Positions 1-10,689 of a stretch of 64,000 nt of DNA are shown piece by piece. The notes under the pieces are model-generated. The model worked only from the letters and a program-made list of their open reading frames with translations. It did no database searches and had not been told where the DNA came from. How positions within the stretch are numbered: position 1 is the stretch's first letter; the number at the start of each line of letters is the position of its first letter. The stretch comes from Sclerodactyla briareus (Eukaryota > Echinodermata > Holothuroidea > Dendrochirotida > Sclerodactylidae), in contig JAODTK010003543.1 of assembly GCA_026419785.1 (NCBI GenBank), forward strand, positions 1 to 64,000, given 5' to 3'. The position numbers were made by a program, and so were the translations under genes.

Positions 1-180
1 GACCCGGTACGGGAAAGGCCGGGAGAGACGGTTCACGGCCTTGAAGGGCAGACCCGCTCCGGAGTCTCTAGTGAGACAAGTCCCCGCTAGGAACACGAAC
101 GCCCCCCACCGTGGCACTTCCGCTGTCAGCGGGGTCCGGCCTAGCCCGGTTCTGTAACCGGGCCGGCTGTAGGGAGCGAC

Positions 181-735
181 GGCTACTCGGGTAAGCCGGT
201 TTCTCTTAAATGGGCGGTGGTTCTGTCTCCCAGCGAACGAGGCGGGTCGGTCGAGCGAAACGTGCTGACTTCAGGAAAACTCGTCGACGTGAAGGTGATG
301 ACTCGTTGGAGTAGCCATGGGGTTCCCGGAGCAGACGTCAGAGGCGTCTGCAGAGAGCACAACGCTACTCGGTGGAGCCGTCTGCTCCGTAAACGGGCCG
401 TGGTTTCTTCCCTCTCAGCGGACAGGGCGGTCGCATCGAGCGAACGTTCTGGCTTCGGGGAAAGCGGTCGCCGTGAAAAGGTGATGACTGCATGAAGTAA
501 AGGCCATTGGGGGCCAGAAGTAGACCAGCAGAGACGGCTGCAAGAGCACGGCTAACCTCGGGTGGAGCCGGTGCCCCGTAAACGGGCCGTATAGTTCTGT
601 CCCTCAGCGGACAGTCTGGTCGATCGAGCGAGCGTGCTGGCTTCGGGGAAAGCGCGTGCGACGTGAAGGTGATAACTGCGGGGCCCAAGCAGTAATAGGT
701 CCAACGGAGAAAGCGTACGAGACCTACTCAGCAGA
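181..735 (+). repeat. Tandem repeat, about 185 bp unit, three diverged copies
   Basis: Copies begin near 181, 364 and 551, each with a version of gctactcgggtggagccg, then gtaaacgggccgt, a cagcggacag word, a cggtcgatcgagcga word, ctggcttcggggaaagc and gacgtgaaggtgatgactg. Spacing is 183 and 187 bp. Copies 2 and 3 are the closest pair; copy 1 is the most diverged. Each copy carries indels, so no shared reading frame is kept and the array is unlikely to be coding. Confidence 0.75.
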
Positions 736-2269
736 GAACGAGGCGTCGGCGAGACTGGCTACTAGGTCCAGTAGGCTACCAAGCGAGACTTCGCCCGCCC
801 AGCCAACTCCGGCATTATATGCGGCCGTTTTCCAGTCGTTGAGCCCCCTATCTTCAGTAATCTTGTCTATGTATGCGAGCCATCTAGTGTCTCGGCTACG
901 GAGGTGAGCGAGAGTTGGGCCTGGTAGAACCCAGGAAGGGTAGCCACTGCTAGTCCTCTCCCACGGAAGCGTACGCTTGGAAGCCCGACCCTGACCGGAT
1001 AACGGCCCTGGTCGTCGAATTGGCAGCAGCGGCTGTACTGTGTCGTATTAGTGAGCCTGCCTCCGCCCCGGTGGCCTTCCGCCCGGGGGGGGGGGGGGCA
1101 GGCGAGATAGGAGTCCATTCGCCTGCGAAACCTAGTAGTCTTCCAGCATCAGTGGCCTCCGCGAAGCCCGCTGATTTCCCTTTAAGGAGATCCGCCTCTG
1201 GCAGGGGTGGCGCTCCTGGGCGTCCGCAGCAAACCTGGCGCTGACCCGAGCGGCTCCCATCCTGGCGAGGAGCTTATACGGTCCTGGACGAGACATTTGG
1301 TGGAAGACCTCTTCCAAGTCTGCTCCCTTCAGGGACTTAAGTTATTCAGTCCCGCTAGCCCCACTTCTTCGAAATATCACGCGAGGAGGCCCCGGCCACA
1401 TGATGGCTGACTGAAGGCAACTCTTAACGAACGGTCTGGTCACAGGCCCCGTGCGCTGTCCGTGCGGCCTAAGTCACCCAACGCTCAAGTCTGACAGAAC
1501 TGGCCAAGGATGAGTAGGGCCACCGGACAACGACCGCGATAGAGTCCTTGAATAGCGACACGTAGCGAAGTCTGGCCCGAACGTAGTAACTATGTCGGAA
1601 GACCGAGACCAGTCTCTGGCGATGCGGGACCTTAACACGTCCCTCGCTCGAAAAAAAAAGCGACCGCCACGCTATTCTTGCTCTAGGTTGATCGGGGATC
1701 CACGGCACCCTAACACGGTACCTGTCCATCCGCCCCCCGAGGACTACGGCGGGTAATACCCTCCCGCTCCCTGGTAGAAACACCTGCTCCACTGAGTCGC
1801 AATCCCTGACAAGAGAGACTCCCGCGCTACGGCTGTTCGACGGACTGCCTCGTATTCCCGGAGACCTCCCGAGAGATCTCGGTTATCGGGGAGCGTCTTG
1901 TCGTCTGCCTCCCCTCTTGTCGGAACCAAACAGCTGACTGAAGTCTTTTGAGGGGGCGCCGCGGCCTAACCTCCCCTACGAGGAGGCCGGAGGTCCAGGA
2001 GCGTCAAGCCGTACGGGCCCCGGAACGTCGGCTGACTTAAACTGTCTGAAAAACTGGTTTGAAACATCGCCCCGTAGGCTCCGGCTTGGGTATCCAATGT
2101 AAAACTTCTCTGCCTAGCGCTTCCGAACCGAGCAGAGACTTCCATGGGAGATGTTGACGATGTAGGCGGTTGACCGTAGGGCTTGGAGCGATCTGGTCCC
2201 ATGGGCCCCTGGCGCTGGTCTGATGCCGAGCCGTTACCGGCCCCGCCGGTCCGCGGCCGCGGGACCAGT

Positions 2270-2775
2270 CCCGAACGCACTCGTCGGGACCTCGGGCCGT
2301 TTCGAGGTGTTAACCACACCCCCGATAGGATCCGGCTGGGCCAGCCCCGACCTTGCTTGTAGGGACCCCGGGCCGTCCCGAGGTTTGTAACGACACCCCG
2401 TTCGGACGGGCTGGGGCTGGCCCGACCTAGCTTGTCGGACCCACGGGGCCGTCCCGAGGTGTAACCACACACCGATCGACCCGGGCTGGGCCGGCCCCGA
2501 CCTTCCCTGTCGGGACCTCCGGCCGTTCCAGAGGTGGTAACGGACACCCAGGTCGGGCCCGGATGGGCCGGCCCCACCCTCTGCTGTCGGGACCCCCGGG
2601 CCGTCCCGAGGTTGTAACGACCCCCGTTCGGGCACGGATGGGCCGGCCCCGACCTTACCAGTAGGGCCTGGACCAGGCAAAGTCGAGCCACCTCGGGCCC
2701 GCCCCGCCTGGTCGGCCCCGACCTCACCTGTCGGACCTCCGGACGTCCTGAGGTGTGATAACGACCCCGTGCGGG
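2270..2775 (-). repeat. Tandem repeat, about 76 bp GC-rich unit, six to seven copies
   Basis: The word ggccgtcccgaggt recurs near 2294, 2371, 2446, 2521, 2599 and, degenerate, 2740, giving steps of 75-78 bp and a last step of about two units. Each unit also holds gggctgggccggccccgacctt and a gtcgggacc word. Two overlapping minus-strand open frames of 322 and 246 codons run through the array in different frames; both are P/G/R/S-rich readings of the repeat and are not genes. The strand shown only follows those frames. Confidence 0.8.
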
Positions 2776-3109
2776 TCCGGCGCCGAGGGAGGGACCAGCA
2801 GAGCCGGCCTGCTCGACGTGCGAGACGAGCACCCGGCCCGCCCCGCCGGGCTTTAGGGTCATGCTGACCCAGAGCTCTATGCCTGTGGGCCTTACGGTGA
2901 AACGAGCACTGCCCACGGGCCCGGAAGGTGCCAAGCTCGGGAACGTCCCTCTTCTTCGAGCGCGCCCATATCACTGGGTTCTATATGCGTCGGTAGTCGG
3001 TAGGTAGTCTTCTTAGAAAGGCGGCGCACACAGGTTCTCTGCCCCAGGTGAGCGAATGGCCGGAGGTCCGGTAGCCGACACACTTCCCGTATCTGAGGAA
3101 AGTCCGCTA

Positions 3110-3830
3110 CGGAAAAGATCCTTCAGGAGTATACCTCCTCCCGAACGGATATACAATAACAAGATCACAATGGAATCACTTCCGACATGAAATGTGATCT
3201 GTCATAATAGAGTGTATTGCAGTTATAAGATTATACAAAATACATAACATAGCCATACGGAGGAAAAACCTCAGGGAGTATACCTCCTCCCGAAACGATA
3301 TACAATAAACAATATCACAAATAGGAATCATTCCTGACATGAAAGGTGATTATGTCATATATTACGAGTGTTAGTGCAGTATAAGATATACAAAATACTA
3401 CATTCAGCGATAACGAACGGCATGAAATGTGATATGTCAGAATACGAAGGTAGTGCATATAGGAATTACAAATACAAACAAACAGCGATAACGAAACGTA
3501 CACCATAGTGATATCACAGATAGGAATAATTCGACCGATATGCGAGAGGTAATAATACTGTGTATGCTGTTTAAGGACTATACAAAATACAACCTCATCG
3601 GCCGGTTGTGGTTAAACAAATCACAAATAAATCACCTTCGAATGATAAGCGAAATGTCATAGTACGAGGTATGCAGATATAGAATATACAAAATACAAAA
3701 CATCAGCTGATAACGAAACGTATACAAAAAGAAATATCACAAGAGGAATACTTCCGACCATGATATGCGAAATTGTCAAACCGTAGTGTATTGCCAGATA
3801 AAGACTATACAAAATACAAGTAATCGGCCG
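3110..3830. repeat. AT-rich irregular tandem array
   Basis: The word tacaaaatac (or close) occurs near 3234, 3389, 3467, 3581, 3687 and 3807. It is followed by a catcagcgataacgaaacg word and preceded by variants of gacatgaaatgtgatatgtcat and agtgtagtgcag. Steps are 155, 78, 114, 106 and 120 bp, so units have gained or lost pieces. The first two copies also carry a ggagtatacctcctcccg element (about 3128 and 3273) that later copies lack. The array directly abuts the GC-rich block. Confidence 0.75.
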
Positions 3831-4170
3831 GGGGTAATGAACTCACGAAAAGACGAGCTAACTTAGACTCCAAGCAAAGTTAACGAACAAACAAATTCCC
3901 CCATTCCCCCGCTCTCACCCGTCTTGCGTAATATTCCCTAGCGCCGCGCGCGGGAGAGACACACCTCCCGGGAAAAAAGGGGATGGGAGGGAAGGGGAAA
4001 AAACCCAAGGAAGGGGGGAGGGGAGGGAGGGTGGGGGCCGTCCTCAGCTAGGGAAAGCAACCGGACAACAGTCCAGCCCTAATGAACCTAACACAATAGA
4101 GCCCACACACCCGCGTGGGTTAGGATACGGGGTGGGAGAAGCCATGCACAACCCTATGTGCTAGGAGCAG
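3831..4170. other. Purine/G-rich transition zone, no gene
   Basis: Contains runs of C (3897-3911) and a long G/A-rich stretch (3950-4040) with many GGG and GGGG tracts that could form G-quadruplexes. It separates the tandem arrays from ordinary unique sequence. No coding signal was seen. Confidence 0.5.
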
Positions 4171-5099
4171 CTAGGCTAAATATGGACTTACGCAAAACGG
4201 GATCGAGCGGGAGAGAGGAATAATCCAAACCAATATCACGCAAACCGTTAAGGATAAACATATCCTGATAGACGGAACGTCGGAAATAGAAAATGCTCTA
4301 TAGCAAGATTCGAATGTCGATTTGAAAGCAGGATGGGTGATTTCGGCGATGAAAAAATCGATGATGAAATGAAATCTTTTGCTCAATTGCTCATGAACTT
4401 AAACGTTTAATTGGCGAAAAAAGAAGGACGATAGGGTTTGACAGCCCGGACTACTGTAAAAGATTGCTAGAAGTTCAATGGCGCGGGGTGGGGGGCAAAG
4501 GGCAATAGGGGTAAGTTGAGTAAGGAAAATAGGATTGACACTTTGACCTTAAACCCTGAAATCTCTGTAGTACCACAACAAGTCCATTAATACACTTGAC
4601 CAAGTAATGTATGATGATAATCCAACTCATATGTAGGAGAGGCATTTTGAAGTTTTCCACATGATGGCTCTTCAATTAAGTTTAGTAGTTTAGGTTTTAG
4701 GTGATAGGTAGCAGGCAGGTTTAGATAGTAGATATGACATTGGGACAGATCCCTCCAACAGCCGTTTTTTGTTTTGTATGTTACATTAGATTCAGTCTCA
4801 ATAATTGTTTAATTAGCAATCCAATAAACCACCTGTTGGGCGCGCATATTGTTAGGGCCATCATAGAGTAGCAAGGGGGCTACGAGCTGCACAAAGGAGC
4901 AAGCAATCTTAGGGTGGAGGCACGTAGGTGGGTCTCAATCGCCTAACAAGAGATCTTAGTTGTGCCCTTGCTATACCTGCCGGACCCGGAACTCAATATG
5001 ACAGAATGGGATCTCAAGCAGCTGTTGCACTGAATAAAGATGTACATGTATTATATCTTCATGAAAACTGAAGGATATAGAATCTCAACCAATGAATGA
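4171..5099. other. Unique AT-leaning sequence, no gene recognised
   Basis: No family resemblance, splice-bounded open frame or repeat was identified here. This is the first ordinary-composition DNA after the tandem arrays. Confidence 0.4.
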
Positions 5100-5288
5100 A
5101 ACTATTCATTGACTCTTGGTTCTTTCTATTACCCAACTTGGGAGTTCAACCCAGACCTAATTTCAGCCGATTCCAAAGGCGTCATAGGCGCAATAGGATA
5201 TTTAAAAGGTCCTTTAAACATAATTTTGGAAACTCTGAAAGGACAACTGCAGGCTTGGGTGGTAGGGGCAGGGGAAACATTTTTATAG
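5100..5288 (+). CDS. Possible coding exon, function unknown
   Basis: The frame is open from after a TGA at 5097-5099 to the TAG at 5286-5288 (62 codons) without an obvious initiator. The predicted peptide has a protein-like composition: it includes YPTWEFNPDLI and LKGPLNIILETLKGQLQAW, has few Cys, Arg or Ser, and has an amphipathic helical look. A weak donor-like GTAGGG lies within the frame near 5261. I do not recognise the family. Length alone is not significant, since chance frames this long are common here; the composition is the only argument. It could be a decayed gene or transposon piece. Confidence 0.25.
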   Translation, partial: NYSLTLGSFYYPTWEFNPDLISADSKGVIGAIGYLKGPLNIILETLKGQLQAWVVGAGETFL

Positions 5289-5391
5289 GTTTGAAACCCA
5301 TCTCATTATGATGTTCCATGTTGAAGCTAAGGCTTTGAAGTTTGGTTCATTATGCCAAGAAATCAGGAAGAATCCATTGGGCCCATAGCAT

Positions 5392-5565
5392 TTAAAACAA
5401 ACAATCATAGACGTAATTATTTTCAAAAATAAAATTTATTAGTGCATGGTAGGAGCCTTTTGGTCTTGCATAACACACAGCACAAACTCCAAAGGCCTTC
5501 AACTCTGAAACAAAGTCCTTATGAACATCTGGCTGAGGACGGGGCAAATTAGGTTTTTCCCCGCA
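5392..5565 (-). CDS. Possible 3'-terminal coding exon, function unknown
   Basis: On the minus strand a frame runs from 5565 to the TAA at 5392-5394 (57 codons). Immediately upstream is a plausible splice acceptor, ctcctatag. The peptide has protein-like composition, with VHKDFVSELKAFGVCAV and ARPKGSYHALINFIFE, and ends in YDCLF. There is no ATG, as expected for an internal or last exon. No strong AATAAA signal was seen just downstream. It lies about 100 bp from the plus-strand candidate at 5100-5288, so both are unlikely to be real unless two genes converge here. Family not recognised. Confidence 0.3.
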   Translation of the reverse strand, partial: CGEKPNLPRPQPDVHKDFVSELKAFGVCAVCYARPKGSYHALINFIFENNYVYDCLF

Positions 5566-5869
5566 CTATAGGAGCGCAGTTGCATGTCGTTTCGAACAAA
5601 ATAAACTATCTTGGGATAGAAAAAAGTTGTTCACAAACCACTTACTCATGTTTTTCATGATCAGTGCGAGTTGGATGTTTGGTAAGCATGTAGTATGTTG
5701 TTACCAGCGTAATCTTAAGGGGTGACAACATTGCGGGAACACTGATTTCACTACCCCTGTCTCATCTTTTTATATCAACCCTGGACTTGAGGATGCTGGT
5801 GGTAGTAGTGGGTCTGCAAGCGAAAAAAAAAAGAAAGCCAAAAGGCTTAGGATTTCTTGACTGCCTTGA

Positions 5870-6130
5870 GGCGGATAGCTTCAGTCGGAAGAGCGCCAAA
5901 GCAGTTGCCAAAACCATTGATTGCGGTTCAGAGGCCCATTGAAAGCCGGAGGGCTTTTTCCACAGTTCTGTTGGACAAGGCCAGTCTCCTGAAATGTACC
6001 ACACCCACCCCATGTTAAAGTGGGTACCTTGAGAAGTGACTTGGGAGAAGATTGAGCTGACAGATGTTCGGCTGTTTGATTTGTGAAGTCCCCCAGGGGA
6101 CGCAATGAAATGACATACTGAAATGGGGAT
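5870..6130 (+). mobile_element. tRNA-derived SINE, copy 1
   Basis: The head resembles a tRNA gene with internal RNA polymerase III promoter boxes. An A box-like tagcttcagtcggaagagc lies at about 5876-5894 and a B box-like gcggttcagaggccc at about 5923-5937. After the head comes gaaagccggaggg, followed by a ttcc-acagttctgttgga word. The same order (A box, B box, gaaagccggagg, then a related body) occurs at 34410, so the two are copies of one SINE family. The B box is diverged, so this copy is probably not transcribed. End points are approximate. Confidence 0.6.
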
Positions 6131-6179
6131 GAAATGATTGTGTTCACAAGCCAACATTGGTCCAAATTTCCCTCTCACA

Positions 6180-7195
6180 ATTTCCCATGAAATAATAACC
6201 TAGATGACCTCTGACCATGTAAAAAAAATCCTACCTAAAAAAAGGGTTTTCATGTACTCATCATGGAGAGACCATATACCAAGTATGAGCTGCACCATCG
6301 TTAAGATTCATTCATTCCAAGCAGCCAGGGCTTGACCCGGTGAGCGTAACTTTACGGTGCTGACCCCTACTCAAATACCACAAGAGTTTTCAGCCTCCCC
6401 TGCCTGTGCAGCAGTGCTCCGGCGCTCTTGCCCGCCTTCAAATTTGAGGTGTGGGTTTTCGAGTGGCTCTTTTCACCGTGTAGTTTAGAGCGAATCTGTA
6501 CATGACCATGGTCTTTCATAGGCGTTAGACCATTCTTGCAAAATTCCCTTACACAGGCTCTTCTATCAGGGCATGCAGCTTCTAGCAGAATGAATGCGGG
6601 GTACTTGCTAAGTACTGAGATAGTATTGGAAACTGTACATCGGTGTAAACGTAGAAACTGGTCAATAGCTATAGCCTTCCCATGTACAATTCAAAATTTA
6701 AGTACACACACGGCTAATATATATAGTTTATAGTTTCAAGGACAGATCTATGGTTCCAGTTGGCGAAATGGGAAAACCAAATAGCACCAGAGTAGACATC
6801 CTATAGAAAAATCATTGTGGTAAGGATCCCAATGAGGAATGCAAACGGCACAGGATTCCTTGCCTAATTTGTCCTGAAGCAAAGATAGTCTACTGTACAT
6901 TAGAAACCATGAGCCCTCCTAATTGGATTTTGTCAATATTGTTTTGGGGGGTGGGCATGACCTTTTCTGAGAAAGTGACTGTGTAAAGATCAAAGGGAAG
7001 GGCAAGTGGGGATTCTCATATAAAATATTGGAGGGACAGGTCCTCTGCCCCCCCCCCACCTCCTAGATAGAGTCATGATGTGAACAATCATACTGCCCCA
7101 GGTCAGTAATAGTCTCTCGAGCTCTGAGAACAAAGGTGTATATGAACCTCAGCTCAGAAGAACCTCTGAAAGAAACCTTAAATCAATAGTAATCT
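6180..7195. other. Unique sequence, no gene recognised
   Basis: No supported coding region. A word pair at 6242-6280 (catgtactcatcatgg, accaagtatgagct) matches the vocabulary of the AGGTCA-rich repeat family (inverse of acttggtatgt), suggesting a short decayed remnant. A C-run lies at about 7050-7059. Confidence 0.3.
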
Positions 7196-7720
7196 GACTC
7201 CATTGAGTATAAATCCTCCACCTTTTGCATTGAATGTATTCTGTATCACCTACAGAACATATATGAGCCCAAAATAACAACTATTATGAGCCCACTACAT
7301 CTTTCACTGCAGTCTGATGACCGGAAACCTCACCTTAAATGGATAGGGATCATCTACTCCATATGGTCAACTCTACATTTTCCAATCTGAGCCCTTTACA
7401 TCTTACTGTTGAACGTTATAAAGCTTTCCAGGATTAAAACTAGTGACTCTGTTACTAGGTGCATTTAGTATGTATCATCCACTCCACCGGCCCAACTTAC
7501 ATGCCAAGTATGGCCCTCTACATTGTTCGGTCGAGGAGTTATCCTGCTGGTGAACAGGGTTTTTGAAAATGAGCTCTGCTGAACTCAACTTTGGACTTGA
7601 CCCCCTCTCTCCAAATAGGGATCATCCACCCCATAACATCTAACCACTTCATGCCAACTCTGAGCCTTCCACGCCCCAATGTATATTCAGTTCTCATGTT
7701 TACAGGTGAATAACAAGCAT
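7195..7720 (+). repeat. Degenerate tandem repeat, about 130-145 bp unit
   Basis: Variants of gatcatccactcca, followed about 30 bp on by a ccaa-tctgagccctttaca word, occur near 7347, 7475 and 7619, with a weaker start near 7206. Steps are 128 and 144 bp. Copies are strongly diverged and no coding frame is kept. Confidence 0.45.
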
Positions 7721-8059
7721 AGCCAAACGGATCTCATAGATTCCTCTTTTGGCTTTCTGCACGAAATCAATCCAGTTGTTTAGAGAGACGTCTACAAGTG
7801 CCAGTTCCCCACCAACCCCCCTTCTCCCCCCCCCTCTTCTATTTTACCAAATCTTCCTATTCTCCTCTCCGCAATTCAACCCTGTATGAACTGGCAACTT
7901 ATCACCTGTGATGATTCTAATGTAAAACAATAAGTACTATGAGGAATATCATGCATCTTCCGTCTGTAACTGTCTGGTTGCAAGCATGCTAACGACATGT
8001 AGCTTACACCATCCCCTCTGTTTTAGCTACTATCAAAGGCCAGTGTTCTCCCACATGTT

Positions 8060-8165
8060 TTGTGCGGGCGCGCCGCCCGGACAAACATTGAAAATGGTCA
8101 CGAGCGCCTGGACAGAAAGCTCCTGCCCGGACAAAAACTTTGACCGCCCGGACCAAAATCAACAA
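8060..8165 (+). repeat. Short cluster of cccggacaaa words
   Basis: gcccggacaaa, gcctggacagaaa, gcccggacaaaaa and gcccggaccaaaa recur within about 100 bp, next to a GGCGCGCC palindrome at 8067. It looks like a diverged dispersed repeat with internal subrepeats. Confidence 0.4.
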
Positions 8166-8169
8166 CCAG

Positions 8170-10040
8170 GCCAACCTGTACCTGTCACGCCAAAATTCCT
8201 CAAAGCGATTCACATGTTAAAAAAGTTTTGTTTCTGCGCGGTCATCATCCCTGCGTTTGTTTATTCTCCAACCTAAACCCATGTCACATAACTACTTGAC
8301 CCCAAGTTCTGATTTGCGTAGCTACATCTATAACATATCAGTAGCAAGAAAGTATTCCCCGCATCCACGTGCGAACGCTACAACTGCTCGATTCACACGA
8401 GTGCATACACCATAGCATACACATGATTCATTTAGACACACACGGTATTCATTTACGATATCTCTCTGCTATTATTTTAGACAGTCGCTTCACTTCAGCT
8501 TGATTCTCTCCTCTCGTACAGTACAATGGGGTTTTTGTATTGACATAATAGTTTAAGACCGAATCTTCTCGGAACCGGGATCGGGGATCACCGATTTGTT
8601 GTGAAATTCAGCTGTTATTTGAGTAGGCCTACATATTATGACTCCTTCAAACATGAATTTTTTGAATAATGGGAGCACAATTTGTATTAACAGCTTTAAG
8701 CAATGGTTTTTAATCACATTCACAACAATTTGAGGTTGTGATTTGCTTTCCGTTATTTATGCTAAATGAGGCCACTCGTTTACGTACGCATGCCGTTATT
8801 GGGCTTGTGTAGGCTACTTGTATGCCCAAGTGGATGATGTGTTCATGTTGGACTTGGGAGTTGTAATTATCAGAAAGGGGAGGGGGGGGCTAGGTGCTGA
8901 AAAACCGTAGCAAACTGCTGTAACATTGTTTTTTCACATCAGCATACATCACAATATTTAGCGGTCGTGTCGGTCAATTTTGAACATTAATTGTTCCAGT
9001 TTAGTCGCTCTAGCTTTGGCAATAATCTGTATGTCAATATCAGAACTTTTCGATCGGCAATTTACCGTATACGGATTCCGATCATGCTATAATGGGACCA
9101 AGTCTCGTACCACTCTCTCAAACCGGTCTGATCAGTTGAACACTACAATGATTCTAGATGTTTCCACATTTTTTAGAGAAAAAAATCACAAGCCATGACG
9201 AGCCGGTCTTGTCACTCGCGAGCTAGCTCTGACTTATTGGGATTGGAGAACACATGGAATAGTTAATGCACCAGAAAGTCAAGCGCCCTGATTGGTCACT
9301 TAGCCAGCACTGTTTGCAAACATTTGTCAAATCACTAGAATTGAATGCCAGGGTTCGTCGCAAACCAATATTGATCAACAGTTCAATACCGAAGCATTGA
9401 TTAATCGCGCCGATCTGGTAGGCCTGCTATTGGGAACTTCACCATTGATTTCAATCAGAAACAAATGCTCTATGGATTTGCTCAAAATATATTTTCTTTT
9501 TGTTATAATTAACACGATCCTGTATAGTGTTAAATCCAAAATCCCATGCGCTTTTTACAATATTTCGGGTCGGTGGTCGTCCGTGCGTCTGAGAACCATG
9601 AAGGTTGGGGGGGGTGCATCCACTGTCGGACGGATCGCTGACGGAAGGGTCGGGCGAGAGGGTTAGGGGGATAAGGTTCGGATTGGCGAGAGTGGGGTTC
9701 TAGTGGGATCCGGGGCAGGGGCGGGTGTTCCCTATCGCTCTAATACTACCTCATCGTTGTCGTTTCCTCCACTCACTGAATAAACATTGGCTACCATCTC
9801 CCCCAGAATCTGTGGAAGGAAGCATCACCTTTCCGACTGCATCCTTGGCTGACAGTTTTTGATCAACTTACTTTTGCGCAATGTGCAGATTTTTTTTTTC
9901 ACTTTGCTATCGTAGGAAAACTGAAACCACTACTGCCTGTAATGGAGATTTCTGGGAGATACCTGCAAAAGCATATATGGCACCAAATATTGCACATTTG
10001 GGCATGTACCCCACCTTTTTCGGGGGCACAAATTTGTCAG
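8170..10040. other. Unique sequence, no gene recognised
   Basis: AT-leaning sequence with G-rich patches at 8876-8890 and 9600-9725. The open frames present have no protein-like features that I recognise. Confidence 0.3.
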
Positions 10041-10041
10041 A

Positions 10042-10064
10042 GGGGAGGGGGACACCCCCTCCCC
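10042..10064. repeat. Perfect GC hairpin
   Basis: ggggaggggg, then aca, then cccctcccc-type complement gives a 10-bp perfect stem with a 3-nt loop. It sits inside a short G/C-rich segment with surroundings typical of miniature dispersed repeats. No T-run follows that would suggest a terminator. Confidence 0.6.
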
Positions 10065-10624
10065 CAGGACGGCATCACCTTGCACCCAGACAAATTTAGA
10101 CCTGTTGAGAACACTGATCTAGGCTAGGCACCCATGTGAGCAATTTTTAACACACAGCCAGCATGAGTGATGGACTAGTAAATGTCGGGCTAGATCGCTG
10201 TGAGACCGAAAAGCGAAAGGGGCTTATTTGATGTCCTTCCCTGTTCTGAATTTGATCAAGCTAAGGCATTGTCAACTTCACTTTCTGTACTGTATCGAAC
10301 TTGATTTATCTAAGTCGGGGATTTAGTTTACAACTGTAACAAAATACGGTTGAGGGGGTCCACCCTACTCCATTCCTATGCAAGGTGTCTCTCTGAATTC
10401 AAAAAAAACATTCTCGGCAATTTCCTGCCTTTCGCCTACAATTGAGGTAGTTGTCCTCCATTATGTTCCAATGCCAGATCGTGTTTGAGCAATTCAGCAT
10501 TGTGAGTAGCCTTACATACTCACCAGCTCGGACCAGACCATATCCAACATTCTCCCTAATGTAACACCTACTGGACTATTTTTAAAGAAATTTTGCAATG
10601 ACACTAGAGGGAGCCCTAATTGTG

Positions 10625-10684
10625 TGCATATATCTTATATATCTTATATATATTATATCTATATATATATATATATCATATAAA
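10625..10684. repeat. TA/TAT microsatellite
   Basis: An alternating atatatct/tatat tract is followed by catataaaatacg. The open frames on both strands that cross it are simple-sequence artefacts. Confidence 0.8.
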
Positions 10685-10689
10685 ATACG

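Larger units (their letters stand above)
1..3110. repeat. GC-rich, CpG-rich block with tandem arrays (possible rDNA spacer or satellite)
   Basis: The block is strongly GC-rich and CpG is abundant, unlike the rest of the window where CpG is sparse. It contains two tandem arrays, annotated separately, and a G-run at about 1085-1098. Long open frames on several strands are a by-product of few AT-rich stop codons. No conserved rRNA sequence (end of 28S or start of 18S) was found, so an rDNA intergenic spacer is only a hypothesis; a GC-rich satellite is the alternative. Between the arrays (740-2230) I see nothing recognisable. Confidence 0.6.

Noticed and set aside
1966-2974. Minus-strand open frames of 322 and 246 codons
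   Set aside because: They run through a 76-bp GC-rich tandem array in two different frames. Both translations are P/G/R/S-rich repeats of the DNA unit, and open frames are expected when AT-rich stop codons are rare.
1-3110. Ribosomal RNA gene
   Set aside because: The composition suggests rDNA surroundings, but none of the conserved rRNA words expected at the 28S end or 18S start were found, so no rRNA is annotated.
2270-3830. CRISPR array
   Set aside because: The repeats are contiguous tandem units without unique spacers, no cas genes are present, and the genome is eukaryotic.
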